Shown: positions 24,507 to 33,412 of the stretch, in pieces
Layout: each line of letters begins with the position of its first letter
Position numbering within the stretch: the stretch's first letter is position 1
Source: Alysiella crassa DSM 2578
GTDB lineage: Bacteria; Pseudomonadota; Gammaproteobacteria; Burkholderiales; Neisseriaceae
Assembly (NCBI RefSeq): GCF_000745955.1
Contig: NZ_JQKH01000011.1
Span: forward strand, 1 to 49,295
Direction of reading: 5' to 3'
Length of the DNA stretch: 49,295 nt
Notes under the pieces: generated by a model
What the model was told of the DNA's origin: nothing
The model's input: the letters and a program-made list of their open reading frames with translations, nothing else
The model's database searches: none
Made by a program: the position numbers and the translations under genes

Positions 24507-25439
24507 ATGAGTGCATCTCGCTTACGCAAATTGCGCGGTCAAATTGACCCCGTCTTAACCAATTTGGCTTTGGGTTACAAACAGGCGGAATTTATCGGCG
24601 AAAAGATTATGCCTGTGGTGTTTACCGATGTAGAAGGTATCCAAGCACCTAAATTCGGCAAAGGCTCGTTTGTGGAATATCAAACGGAACGCGCTGTTGG
24701 TGCTGCCAGCAATGTGATTACGATGGACGTACCCAGCTATTTGCCTGTGGTGTTGGAAGAACACGATTTGGCGGCTGGTGTGGATTATCGTGAAGAAGCC
24801 GAAAGCCTGTTTGACGAGCAAGCCAAAGCCACACGCCGCGCCACATCAGGCGTACAACTGCGCCAAGAGATTGAAACCGCCACTTTGTTGCAAAGTCAAT
24901 CGGCTTACGAAAGCGGTCATTACAAAGATTTGTCAGCCGCGACCAAGTGGAGCGACAAAACAGCAGACCCTGTGAAAGACATTGCAGATGCAAAAGAAGT
25001 GGTTCGTGCGGCTTGTGGTGTACGCCCGAATGTGTTGGTGTTGGGTGCGACTGTGGCGCACCAATTGGCATACCACCCAGCTTTGCAAAATGTGTTGGGC
25101 AGCAATGAGCGCAAATTGATTACGCCTGAATTGATGAAAGTCATCTTTGATGTTGATGAAGTCATCATCGGCAATGCGGTTTCTACGCCAGCGCCGAATA
25201 AGCAAACCAAAGATGTGTGGGGTAATTTTGCCGCCTTGATTGTGCGCCCCAAAGTGATTGCATCGGGCAATGACGAAGGCGAACCTGCATTCGGCTACAC
25301 ATTCCGCCGTAAGGATATGCCTGTGGTAGACCGTTATTCAGAGCAAGGCAACAAAGTAGAATTTTCGCGTTATACGGACATTCGCAAAGTGGCTGCTGTG
25401 GGCGGTGCGTGTGGGTTCTTGTTTGATAAAGCAGTTTAA
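24507..25439 (+). CDS. Major capsid protein
   Basis: A 310-residue protein directly after protease/scaffold, the place of the major head protein. The start at 24507 follows AAAGGAAA. Residues MSASRLRKLRGQIDPVLTNLA, then FGKGSFVEYQTERAVGAAS, and the end YTDIRKVAAVGGACGFLFDK look like HK97-fold capsids of non-Mu gpT type. The exact family is uncertain; the role is supported by context. Confidence 0.82.
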   Translation: MSASRLRKLRGQIDPVLTNLALGYKQAEFIGEKIMPVVFTDVEGIQAPKFGKGSFVEYQTERAVGAASNVITMDVPSYLPVVLEEHDLAAGVDYREEAESLFDEQAKATRRATSGVQLRQEIETATLLQSQSAYESGHYKDLSAATKWSDKTADPVKDIADAKEVVRAACGVRPNVLVLGATVAHQLAYHPALQNVLGSNERKLITPELMKVIFDVDEVIIGNAVSTPAPNKQTKDVWGNFAALIVRPKVIASGNDEGEPAFGYTFRRKDMPVVDRYSEQGNKVEFSRYTDIRKVAAVGGACGFLFDKAV

Positions 25440-25446
25440 TTTCACA

Positions 25447-25480
25447 TTTCAGGCTGCCTGAAATCAAAGGCAGCCTGAAA
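25447..25480 (+). terminator. DUS-pair hairpin after the capsid gene
   Basis: Inverted DUS copies give 13-base arms (25447-25459, 25468-25480) with an 8-base loop, 7 bases after the capsid stop. Inside an operon this would act as a partial terminator, keeping capsid output above that of downstream genes. Confidence 0.6.
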
Positions 25481-25493
25481 GAAAGGGATAAAA

Positions 25494-25826
25494 ATGACAC
25501 CAACTAAAAAAGTGGTATTGGTAACGACCTTAACCGCTACCGCGCCAATTATTGAAAACCGCTTTATTGGTTTTGACGGCAAGCAAGCCAAAGCCAACAC
25601 GCCTGTGTTTGGCGTAACACCACGCGAGGCAGACGAAGGCGACAGCGTGGGCGTGGAATGTGTGGGCATTGTACTGGTGGAAAGCGGTGGCGCGATTGAA
25701 GTCGGCGCAAAAGTGGCATCGGACGCACAAGGTTGTGCGGTCGCTGGCGAAAACAATGCGGTCGGTTACGCGGTTTCGGCTTGTGCCGAAGCTGGCGAAC
25801 TGGTTGCGGTTTTGTTGAAAGGTTAA
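25494..25826 (+). CDS. DUF2190 capsid-associated protein
   Basis: A 110-residue protein of the DUF2190 type (glycine/valine-rich beta repeats, FDGKQAKANTPVFGVTPREA, ...GYAVSACAEAGELVAVLLKG). Such proteins next to capsid genes are thought to be head decoration or fibre-like. The ribosome site AAAGGG precedes it. Confidence 0.75.
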   Translation: MTPTKKVVLVTTLTATAPIIENRFIGFDGKQAKANTPVFGVTPREADEGDSVGVECVGIVLVESGGAIEVGAKVASDAQGCAVAGENNAVGYAVSACAEAGELVAVLLKG

Positions 25827-25829
25827 ATC

Positions 25830-26114
25830 ATGAAACATTATTTGGTAAATACACCTTTGATTTTGCAAGATGAAAATGGCGAAGATGTGCGCGTGGAGCG
25901 GGGCGAAATCATTGAATTGTCGGACACGCAATATGCGGAAGTAGCGGCACACGTTACGTTTGCGGAATTTCACGGTGGCGTGTCCAAAGAAGAAATGGCG
26001 CATTTGATTGATGGGCAGCCTGAACAATCAGATGAACATCAGTCTGAAACCGCACCTGTGCCGTCTGAAACCACCGACAAACCCAAACGCGGTAAAACGA
26101 AAGACGCGGAGTAA
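25830..26114 (+). CDS. Mu gp35-like head protein
   Basis: A 94-residue protein in the gp35 position between capsid-associated and gp36-like genes. It has a small beta domain (LVNTPLILQDENGEDVRVERG) and a charged tail with DUS-derived SETA/SETT repeats and KPKRGKTKDAE. The function is not established. Confidence 0.65.
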   Translation: MKHYLVNTPLILQDENGEDVRVERGEIIELSDTQYAEVAAHVTFAEFHGGVSKEEMAHLIDGQPEQSDEHQSETAPVPSETTDKPKRGKTKDAE

Positions 26115-26117
26115 ACC

Positions 26118-26573
26118 ATGTACATCAGCCGTTCCGACTTGGAAAAAGCCATCAGCCGCGCCGAATTGGTGCAACTGACCCAAGATGACATCAGCAATTA
26201 CAACGCGACCGAACCCGATTGGACGATTGTGGACATGGCGATTGCAGAGGCTTGTGAATTGGCGGATGGCTATTTAATGGGGCGTTATACCGTGCCACTT
26301 GAACCTGTTCCGAGCTTAATTGGCACAATTTGTCGGACATTGGCGCGACATTGGTTGCACAGTCGGCGTATTAACACCGCCGAATTTCCCAAACCTTTAC
26401 AGGCTGCCTATGACAATGCCATCAAATTATTGGAACAAATCCGCGATGGCAAAGTTCACATCGGCGTGAAAAGTTTGGAAGCCGAAAAAGCGGCAACAGA
26501 GCGTTGGCAATCTGAACGCGGTGCGTACCATGTTCGCGCTGGTGTGAAACACGATTGGAGCGATTATCCATGA
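26118..26573 (+). CDS. Mu gp36-like protein (DUF1320)
   Basis: A 151-residue DUF1320 protein (MYISRSDLEKAISRAELVQLT, then a helical core with ADGYLMGRYTVPLEPVP). In Mu-like phages it is a head-tail connector candidate. It is 3 bases after the previous stop and overlaps the next start. Confidence 0.85.
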   Translation: MYISRSDLEKAISRAELVQLTQDDISNYNATEPDWTIVDMAIAEACELADGYLMGRYTVPLEPVPSLIGTICRTLARHWLHSRRINTAEFPKPLQAAYDNAIKLLEQIRDGKVHIGVKSLEAEKAATERWQSERGAYHVRAGVKHDWSDYP

Positions 26574-27076
26574 GCGTAACCGTCCCCATTTTGCAGGATT
26601 TAACGGCACACATTCAGGCTGCCTTGCCCAATTTGGAAGTGCGTTTGTTTCCCGACCGTCCCAGCGAATACCGTTTTATGCACCCAGTTGGAGCGGTGCT
26701 GGTGCAATATTCAGGCAGTCAATTTGAACCGCCTCGTGCATTGCAAACCATTGTTCAGCAAAGAATACTGAAAATCCATTTGACGGTTTTTGGGCGCAAT
26801 TTGCACCATGATTTTGGTACATTGGATTTATTGGACAAAATCCGTTTGGCGGTGGTGGGACACCGTCCTGTTGATTGTAGCCCCATTCATTTGCTGTCAG
26901 AAGGCTTTTTAGATGAAACCGCAGGGGCATGGCAATACGAATTGCGCTTGCAAACCGAAACCGAGCAAATTCAAGTTTGCCAGCCTGATAATCGTCCGCG
27001 CTTAACCAGCGTGTATGTGCGACAAGATGGCGACCCACTCAATCCCCATATTCAACTCAAAGGAAACACACCATGA
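26570..27076 (+). CDS. Mu gp37-like protein
   Basis: A 168-residue protein in the gp37 slot before the tail sheath (LEVRLFPDRPSEYRFMHPVGAVLVQYSG, VFGRNLHHDFGTLDLLDKIR). It is probably a tail terminator or connector. The start at 26570 overlaps the previous stop (ATGA), and the stop overlaps the sheath ATG. Confidence 0.75.
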   Translation: MSVTVPILQDLTAHIQAALPNLEVRLFPDRPSEYRFMHPVGAVLVQYSGSQFEPPRALQTIVQQRILKIHLTVFGRNLHHDFGTLDLLDKIRLAVVGHRPVDCSPIHLLSEGFLDETAGAWQYELRLQTETEQIQVCQPDNRPRLTSVYVRQDGDPLNPHIQLKGNTP

Positions 27077-28461
27077 CTTATCATCACGGCACAGAAACCA
27101 AGCGCATAGACGGCGGTTCGAGCCCTGTGTATGGCGTTCCCAGCGCAATTACGGCTTTGATTGGCACGGCACAAAGTGGCGCGGTCAATGAATTAACCGT
27201 TTGCCAAACCGTGAAAGATTTTGCCCAATTTGGCAATATTGTTGGCGCAGGATTTACCATTGCCGATGCTGCCGATATTTTAACGCGCTACAAAAGCGGT
27301 AAGGTGTATGTGGTTAATGTATTAGACCCTGCTCGCCACAAAACCGATGTGGTGGATGAAGTCTTGACCCAAGATCCCAATACGCTGATTGCCAAAACGC
27401 GCAAACCTGCTTTAACTGCTGTTGCCAATGTGAAAGATGGCACAACCGTTTTGACCGCCAACACCGATTACACGGTAAACATGACAACGGGCGAAGTACA
27501 GTTTAAAGCTCGCCGCGCTGCACCCAAAATCAGCTACACCCATTTAGACCCAAGCAAAGTTACCGAAGCCGACATCAAAGGCGCGTATGTCGCGGCAACA
27601 GGTAAACGCACAGGTTTGGAACTGGTTCGTGAGGGCTATACGCTGTTTGGTTCAGACGCGAAAATCATCATCGCCCCTGAATTTGACAAAACAGCTACCA
27701 TGCGAGCGGCTTTGGGGGTGTCAGCAGAACAGTTAAATGCGATTGCCTATGTGTCAGCACCCAAAGGCACAAAATTAAGCCAAGCCATTCAAGGACGTGG
27801 CGTGTCAGGCAGCATTAACTTTTACACTTCATCTGACCGTGTTCATTTGTTTTATCCCCATGTGAAAAATGGCGATGTATTGGAAAGTTTGGCGGTTCAC
27901 GCGGCTGGTTTACGCATGAAAACCGATGTAGAACAAGGTTATTGGTTTTCCACATCCAATCGTGAATTATTGGGCGTAACAGGCATGGAATTTCCGCTTA
28001 CCGCTCGCTTGGATGACAAGCAGTCTGAAACCAATCAACTGAACGAAGTGGGCATCACGACCGTATTCAATTCGTTTGGAACAGGCTATCGCTTATGGGG
28101 CAACCGTTTGGCTTGTTTCCCGACCACCACCCACATCAAAAACTTTGAAGTGGCACAACGCACGGGCGATGTGATTGATGAAAGCATTCGTCAATTTGAA
28201 TTGCAATACATGGATTTGCCAATTGATGACGCGCTGATTGACAGCTTGCTGGAAGGCATTCGCACCTATTTGGGTACGCAAAAAAGTTTGGTGGGTTTCA
28301 GCGTAGAATTAGACCATGACTATGATTTGGTGGACGCATTCAGCAAAGGGCAAGTGCCGTTGAAATACGATTACACGCCAAAATTGCCGATGGAACGCGC
28401 CAGCAACACCAGCGTGATGACGCGCAAATATTTGATTAACTTGGTTTCCAATAAAGGATAA
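27073..28461 (+). CDS. Contractile tail sheath protein
   Basis: A 462-residue sheath protein (P2 FI / Mu gpL family). The N-terminal ITALIGTAQSG..., the middle and the C-terminal IPYDAL-type region (DALIDSLLEGIRTYLGTQ, GFSVELDHDYDLVDAFSKGQ) fit. It contracts to drive the tube into the host. Its presence shows a myovirus-type particle. Confidence 0.92.
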   Translation: MTYHHGTETKRIDGGSSPVYGVPSAITALIGTAQSGAVNELTVCQTVKDFAQFGNIVGAGFTIADAADILTRYKSGKVYVVNVLDPARHKTDVVDEVLTQDPNTLIAKTRKPALTAVANVKDGTTVLTANTDYTVNMTTGEVQFKARRAAPKISYTHLDPSKVTEADIKGAYVAATGKRTGLELVREGYTLFGSDAKIIIAPEFDKTATMRAALGVSAEQLNAIAYVSAPKGTKLSQAIQGRGVSGSINFYTSSDRVHLFYPHVKNGDVLESLAVHAAGLRMKTDVEQGYWFSTSNRELLGVTGMEFPLTARLDDKQSETNQLNEVGITTVFNSFGTGYRLWGNRLACFPTTTHIKNFEVAQRTGDVIDESIRQFELQYMDLPIDDALIDSLLEGIRTYLGTQKSLVGFSVELDHDYDLVDAFSKGQVPLKYDYTPKLPMERASNTSVMTRKYLINLVSNKG

Positions 28462-28466
28462 GCGAG

Positions 28467-28985
28467 ATGAGTGTTTCCATTAACATTATCAGCAACGCCA
28501 ATGTTTATTTAGACGGCGTAAATTTTGTGGGGCAAGCTGGCGAAATCAAGCTGCCTGAAATTGAAAATGAATTTGAAGAATATAAGGCTTTGGGCTTAAT
28601 CGGCACACCGTCTTTGCCTATGGGTTTCAAAGAGATGGAAGGCGAAATTGAATGGAACAGCTTTGACCAGCGTGCCAAAGTCAAAATGTACAATCCCTAT
28701 AAAGCCGTGCAATTGATGGTACGCAGCAGCGTGGAAACCTACAATGCGCAGGGCAGATTGGCGGAATTGCCGTTGGTAACGGTGTTGGGCGTGATGTTCA
28801 ATAAAGTCGGCTTGGGGACGTATAAACCCAAAGAATTGGCGGATATGCCCAGCAGTTTCAAAATTCACAGCATTAATCAGAAATTGGGCGGTCGTGAACT
28901 GTTGCATTTTGATGTGTTCAACAATCAACTGCGTGTAGATGGTGTAGATGTTTTGAGCCAATGGCGCAAAAATTTGGGCGCGTAA
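28467..28985 (+). CDS. Tail tube protein (P2 FII type)
   Basis: A 172-residue major tube protein of the P2 FII family (GQAGEIKLPEIENEFEEYKALG, LPMGFKEMEGEIEWN, YKAVQLMVRSSVE). It forms the inner tube under the sheath, 5 bases after the sheath stop. Directly after it begin late promoter D and a terminator. Confidence 0.92.
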   Translation: MSVSINIISNANVYLDGVNFVGQAGEIKLPEIENEFEEYKALGLIGTPSLPMGFKEMEGEIEWNSFDQRAKVKMYNPYKAVQLMVRSSVETYNAQGRLAELPLVTVLGVMFNKVGLGTYKPKELADMPSSFKIHSINQKLGGRELLHFDVFNNQLRVDGVDVLSQWRKNLGA

Positions 28986-29032
28986 TTTTTTAATCAACTT
29001 TAAAAGTTTCAAGCAGCCTGAAACACTAAACT
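28986..29032 (+). promoter_or_regulatory. Late promoter block D (tail unit)
   Basis: TTTTTTAATC, then AACTTTAAAAGTT (a 13-base palindrome around A), with 27 bases to the -10-like TAAACT at 29027-29032. A DUS-like copy lies in the spacer. The predicted start near 29039 falls inside the left arm of the terminator at 29029-29065, so transcripts begun here could not form that terminator. Confidence 0.65.
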
Positions 29033-29065
29033 CACTTTGTTTTTCAACAACAAAGTGAGTTTTTT
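29029..29065 (+). terminator. Terminator interlocked with promoter D
   Basis: Perfect 13-base arms (AACTCACTTTGTT, AACAAAGTGAGTT) around a 7-base loop, then five T. It would stop transcripts from the capsid-sheath unit. The ATG of the next gene is one base after the T run, and the only ribosome-site-like bases (AAAGTGAG) are in the right arm. Confidence 0.88.
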
Positions 29066-29066
29066 C

Positions 29067-29390
29067 ATGCAAAATCAAGTCAAACAAATCCGTGAACAAA
29101 TTGGTATCACACAAACCATTCAACTGAACGTCCCTGTGCAACTGGCAGACGGTCGTGAACTCAATCAAGTAACCATGCGCCGTGCCAAAGTAGGCGATTT
29201 GCGCTCGGTGTCTCATTATCAAAACGAAGCAGAACAAGAAATTGCGCTGATTGCGCGATTGGCAGGGCTTATCCCCGAAGATTTGGAGGAATTGGATTTA
29301 AGCGATTATGTCCAGTTGCAAGACTGGTTTCGCCAATGCCAGCAAAAACCGAAAACAGAAATCCCAAAAATCCAAAAGTCTGAACAGTAA
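29067..29390 (+). CDS. Tail assembly chaperone (Mu gp41 type)
   Basis: A 107-residue chaperone of the Phage_TAC_7 / Mu gp41 type (IGITQTIQLNVPVQLADGREL, VTMRRAKVGDLRS). It assists tape measure folding. The start at 29067 has its ribosome site in the hairpin arm just upstream. A second frame overlaps its last 83 bases. Mu and P2 make a longer chaperone by frameshifting here. Confidence 0.85.
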   Translation: MQNQVKQIREQIGITQTIQLNVPVQLADGRELNQVTMRRAKVGDLRSVSHYQNEAEQEIALIARLAGLIPEDLEELDLSDYVQLQDWFRQCQQKPKTEIPKIQKSEQ

Positions 29391-29547
29391 AGCATTTTAC
29401 GCTCAATTATTGTCGGCTTGCGCGGACACTGCGTGGTGGTATGGCTGGGGCATTCAAGAAATTGATGATTTAAGTGTTGATGATTTTATGGTGTTTCAGC
29501 AAGAAGCGAGCCGCCAAATCAAAGCAGGTTATCGCAAAGGCTTGTGA
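29308..29547 (+). CDS. Frameshift extension of the tail chaperone (gp42 type)
   Basis: An open frame overlapping the chaperone end, in the frame reached by a -2 (or +1) shift; a -2 shift is reported for Mu. Only the part after the overlap looks protein-like (KAFYAQLLSACADTAWWYGWGIQEIDDLSVDDFMVFQQEAS). The first ~25 residues before the shift point are probably not made. A-rich stretches CCCAAAAA (29359-29366) and CCAAAAG are candidate slip sites. The coordinates give the open frame, not a proven start. Confidence 0.65.
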   Translation: MSSCKTGFANASKNRKQKSQKSKSLNSKAFYAQLLSACADTAWWYGWGIQEIDDLSVDDFMVFQQEASRQIKAGYRKGL

Positions 29548-29661
29548 TTATTTACCAAACAAGACTTTGGCACTTAAAAACAAACCGTAAATTGCCCCAG
29601 CCATAATCGCCAATAAAGCCAACGCCCCAAACACAAAACCGAATACGCCAATAAACGCCAT
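29548..29661 (-). CDS. 37-aa membrane peptide, antisense to the tail operon
   Basis: On the minus strand an ATG at 29661 follows AAAGGGA by 7 bases and opens MAFIGVFGFVFGALALLAIM, then AGAIYGLFLSAKVLFGK. It is one strongly hydrophobic helix or hairpin with a basic end. It exactly fills the gap between chaperone and tape measure genes; its stop abuts the chaperone-extension stop. Gene status is inferred from the ribosome site and composition. A role in lysis timing, exclusion or toxicity is only speculation. Confidence 0.5.
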   Translation of the reverse strand: MAFIGVFGFVFGALALLAIMAGAIYGLFLSAKVLFGK

Positions 29662-29709
29662 TTTTCAGTCCCTTTGTTTTAAAAATTCATATTTTTCATA
29701 GGATAAACC

Positions 29710-32298
29710 ATGTCAGCAGAATTATCAATAGTCGTCAAAATTGGGGCAGCCGTAGGCGGCACAATGGCGGCTTTTCGTTCGCTGTTGCGTGGCAATACCG
29801 ATTTGAGAAACAGCACGGCTTTATTGCAACGCGAATACGATGTTTTGGGGCGAGCCATACGGCGTAATGCCCAATCAGGCAGCCAAGATATTCAACGTTT
29901 GCAACGCCAACACGAGCGTTTGGGACAAACTTTACGCGGCGCAAACCGCGCCCAATCTTGGAAACAAGGTGTGCAAACCAAGCTAGGCAATGCACGTGAA
30001 TACCGTGAACAATTGCGCTCGGAAGCGATTGGCGCGTTTGCTGGCATGGGGTCGGTGCTTGTGCCTATTCGCATGGCAATGGATTTTGAAAGTGCGATGG
30101 CGGATGTAAAAAAAGTCGTGGACTTTGACACACCCCAGCAGTTCAAACAAATGGAACAGGATTTGTTGAACATGACCCATCGCATTCCAATGGCTGGCAA
30201 AGAATTGGCGGCGATTGCGGCAAGTGGCGGACAATTGGGCATTGCACGACAGGATTTGGCGGCTTTCACAGAAACAGTTGCCAAAATGTCGGTGGCGTTT
30301 GATATGTCCGCCGAACAAGCTGGCGACAGCATGGCAAAACTCGCCAATGTGTACAAAATCCCCATTAAAGAAATTGGCAAATTGGGCGATGCGATTAACC
30401 ATTTGTCCAATAATAGCCCTGCAAAAGCCAGCGATATTGTGAACACGCTTGGGCGTGTGGGTGGTATTGCAAAACAATTTGGCTTGACAGAATTGCAAAC
30501 CGCGTCTTTATCTAATGCCCTTATTTCATTAGGTAAAACGCCCGAAGTCGCTGGTACAGCTATCAACGGTATGCTGACAAAATTGATGACCGCCGAAAAA
30601 GGCGGTAAAGATTTTCAGGCTGCCTTAAAAAGCATGGGCATTTCCGCCAAACAGCTTAAAAAAGACATTGCCCAAAATGGCGAACAAGCCTTAATGGACT
30701 TTTTGAAAGCCATCAACAAATTACCCAAAGACCAGCAAATGGGGACATTGGTGGATTTGTTTGGTTTGGAATACGCCGATGATGTAGCGGTGTTGTCGGG
30801 CAGTTTGGAAACCTATCAAAAATCCATAGATGCTTTGCAATCCAAAGGCAAAGACGGCAAACCCAGTTTTTCAGGTAGCATGGACAAAGAGTTTGCCGCT
30901 CGTTCCGCGACCACCGCCAACAATTTGCAGTTATTCAAAAACCAAATGGCGCATTTGGGCATCAATATTGGCTCGGTCATGTTGCCAGCCGTGAATGCTT
31001 TATTGAATGAAATGAAGCCTTTGGTGGACAGCTTTATCCGTTTTGCCGAAGCGCATCCCAATTTGATTAAAAACATCTTTTTGGGCATTGCAGCATTGGC
31101 AGCGTTTAAAGTGGGTAGCTTGGCGGTGCGTTTTGGTTTGAGTTTGCTGGGTAGCCTGTTTTTTGGCACGGCTGGCAGAATGTTGGGTTTTGCTGGTTCG
31201 CTGTTGCGTGTGAAAGGGGCTTTACAACTGTTGAGCGTGGGGCGCAGCGTGATGGCTTTGCGCTTACTGGGTTTATCGGCGGTACAAGCACGAACCATTT
31301 TGGCTGGATTGGGACGTGTGGGCGCGTGGGTGTCGGCTGGTTTTCGTTTGATTGGCTCGGCTTTTGCGGGTGTGGTGCGTGTGGGCGGTATGCTTATTCG
31401 TTTTCTGCCTATGGTCGGTCAGGCGTTTATGGCATTGGGGCGTTTTCTGTTGATGACACCCATTGGCATGGCTTTGGGCTTGTTGGCAACGGCGGCATAT
31501 CTGCTTTATACACGGTGGAGCGGTGTAGTCGGTGGGGCAAAATTGCTGTGGCAAGATTTGTCTAATGTGGTCGGCAATGTGGCTCGCAGCATTAGCCAGT
31601 TTTTTCAGGCTGCGTGGACAAGTATCAAAGCGGTATTCAGTCAAGGGATTGGTTTTATTTCATCGGCGATTATGGGCTTTTCGCCTTTGGGTTTGTTTCG
31701 GGCTGTGTTTGCGCCTGTGATTGGCTGGTTTGCCAGCTTGCCGTCTCAATTTGCTGGTTTTGGGCGTAATTTGATGCAGGGCTTGCTCAATGGCATTCAG
31801 GCTGGTGCAAGCGCGGTTTTGGGACGCATTCAAAGTTTAGCCAGCAACATCAAATCTAAATTCCAAAGCATGATGGGCATTCACTCGCCATCTCGTGTAT
31901 TTGGGCGATTTGGTGGCTGGCTGATGGAAGGTCTGAACATCGGTATTTCACGCAAAGAAAATCAACCGATTTCGCGCATGGGGCAATTAGCGGACAATTT
32001 GAAACAGCGTTTCACAAATGGCGTAGGCAGCCTGAAAACCAATGTATCAGGTGTTTGGGGCAATGTGAAAGCAGATTTTGCTGAAAAATTAGGCAAATCC
32101 ACGCAAGCTATTCAACAAGCTCGCCAACATACCCAAGCGCAAAACGGCGCAATTACGGTACATTTTAATCCGACCATTAACATCAACGGTGGCGGTAATG
32201 TGTCGGCGCAAATGCAACAAGGTTTACAAATGTCATTGCATGAATTTGAAAAAATGCTGGAACGTGTGGTGGCAGAAAAAATGCGGAGGGCTTATTGA
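29710..32298 (+). CDS. Tail tape measure protein
   Basis: An 862-residue tape measure protein. An N-terminal coiled coil (~1-100) is followed by a TP901-type core with MDFESAMADVKKVVDFDTP. Hydrophobic helices lie at ~450-620, and the C-terminal part has IHSPSRVFGRFGGWLMEGL, a motif of many tape measures. Its length sets tail length. It follows the tail chaperone as usual, after a gap holding a minus-strand peptide. Confidence 0.95.
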   Translation: MSAELSIVVKIGAAVGGTMAAFRSLLRGNTDLRNSTALLQREYDVLGRAIRRNAQSGSQDIQRLQRQHERLGQTLRGANRAQSWKQGVQTKLGNAREYREQLRSEAIGAFAGMGSVLVPIRMAMDFESAMADVKKVVDFDTPQQFKQMEQDLLNMTHRIPMAGKELAAIAASGGQLGIARQDLAAFTETVAKMSVAFDMSAEQAGDSMAKLANVYKIPIKEIGKLGDAINHLSNNSPAKASDIVNTLGRVGGIAKQFGLTELQTASLSNALISLGKTPEVAGTAINGMLTKLMTAEKGGKDFQAALKSMGISAKQLKKDIAQNGEQALMDFLKAINKLPKDQQMGTLVDLFGLEYADDVAVLSGSLETYQKSIDALQSKGKDGKPSFSGSMDKEFAARSATTANNLQLFKNQMAHLGINIGSVMLPAVNALLNEMKPLVDSFIRFAEAHPNLIKNIFLGIAALAAFKVGSLAVRFGLSLLGSLFFGTAGRMLGFAGSLLRVKGALQLLSVGRSVMALRLLGLSAVQARTILAGLGRVGAWVSAGFRLIGSAFAGVVRVGGMLIRFLPMVGQAFMALGRFLLMTPIGMALGLLATAAYLLYTRWSGVVGGAKLLWQDLSNVVGNVARSISQFFQAAWTSIKAVFSQGIGFISSAIMGFSPLGLFRAVFAPVIGWFASLPSQFAGFGRNLMQGLLNGIQAGASAVLGRIQSLASNIKSKFQSMMGIHSPSRVFGRFGGWLMEGLNIGISRKENQPISRMGQLADNLKQRFTNGVGSLKTNVSGVWGNVKADFAEKLGKSTQAIQQARQHTQAQNGAITVHFNPTININGGGNVSAQMQQGLQMSLHEFEKMLERVVAEKMRRAY

Positions 32299-33194
32299 TG
32301 TTTGCTCAACTGGGCGGTGTTCGTTTGGAAGTCTTGAACAGTTTTACATCGTTTGAAGAAAGCCATGCGGCGAATTTTGCCAAACATGATGTACTCAAAG
32401 GCAGACCGCGTTTACAAGCGATGGGCAATGATTTGACGACATTGCGGTTTGAAGTGCGTTTGCATTGGCGTTTGGGCGATGTGGACAGGGCTTATCGTGG
32501 TTTGGTTAGCGCGAAAGAAGCGCAACAAGCCGTATCGTTGGTGTACGGTTCGGGGCGATTTGTTGGCTGGTTTGTGATTGGGCGATTGACATCGCGCACC
32601 ACGCAAATGGACGGATACGGTCGCACGGCAGCGCGTGAGTTGGATATTGAACTGACTGAATTTGTCGGCGACCCAAACAATCCTTTGCCCACGCCAGCCG
32701 TGATGAGCGGTAAACAAAATCCCTTATTATCCATGCTGCCTGAAAGTGTACGCGGTCAGGTTTTGCCCATTGTTGAAAATGTACAAAAAGCGGTTAAAGT
32801 CTATCGCACGGTAGAAAAAGAAATCGGGCAAATGCAGCACTTGGTTTATCAAGCAAAAGAATTGCGCCATGACCCTGCTGGGGCATTACACGCGATTTCG
32901 GACGCGCTGAATATTGGTGGTTCGGCTTTGGGTAAATTGAATGGGCTGCCTGAAATCACGGATAAATTGGGCGATTTGGCTGGTGTGGCGACTTTTGTGG
33001 CGCAATCGGCACAAGCGACTTCACAATTGGGCAATGCTGTGGGTTTATTGCGACAAGGTTTTGAAAGTAATCAAATTGGCTCGTGGTTGGATAGTGGCAT
33101 TCACTCGGTAGACCAAGCAGTTGAAAGTTTACAAAACGGCGCAAGCGCGGTGCAAACGCTGACTGCCTTTATTGCCACGCGAAAGGGTAGCTGA
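32298..33194 (+). CDS. Tail protein U-like (P2 gpU), long form
   Basis: A 298-residue protein. The first ~130 residues match P2 gpU proteins (QLGGVRLEVLNSFTSFEES, YGRTAARELDIELTEF). The C-terminal ~165 residues are a helical addition found in some relatives. It belongs to tail completion/baseplate hub assembly. The ATG overlaps the tape measure stop; the TTG one codon earlier is less likely. Confidence 0.85.
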   Translation: MFAQLGGVRLEVLNSFTSFEESHAANFAKHDVLKGRPRLQAMGNDLTTLRFEVRLHWRLGDVDRAYRGLVSAKEAQQAVSLVYGSGRFVGWFVIGRLTSRTTQMDGYGRTAARELDIELTEFVGDPNNPLPTPAVMSGKQNPLLSMLPESVRGQVLPIVENVQKAVKVYRTVEKEIGQMQHLVYQAKELRHDPAGALHAISDALNIGGSALGKLNGLPEITDKLGDLAGVATFVAQSAQATSQLGNAVGLLRQGFESNQIGSWLDSGIHSVDQAVESLQNGASAVQTLTAFIATRKGS

Positions 33195-33412
33195 TGAATG
33201 GTGTTTTAATCTATACCACGAGAGACGGCGACCGTTGGGACACGATTTCGCATAAACATTATGGCACAGCATTTGAAATCAATCGTTTGATTGCGGCTAA
33301 TCCACATTTGTCATTGGCTGAACAATTTGAAAGTGGTTTAACGGTGTTTGTACCCGTTATTCAACAAACAAGCAATCAACAACAGCAGGATATGCCACCA
33401 TGGATGCGCTAA
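33194..33412 (+). CDS. Tail protein X (P2 gpX type)
   Basis: A 72-residue LysM-like protein (YTTRDGDRWDTISHKHYGTAFEINRLIAANPHL...FVPVI), typical of P2 gpX, a small baseplate hub component. It shares a base with the U gene stop and overlaps the D gene start by 13. Confidence 0.9.
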   Translation: MNGVLIYTTRDGDRWDTISHKHYGTAFEINRLIAANPHLSLAEQFESGLTVFVPVIQQTSNQQQQDMPPWMR

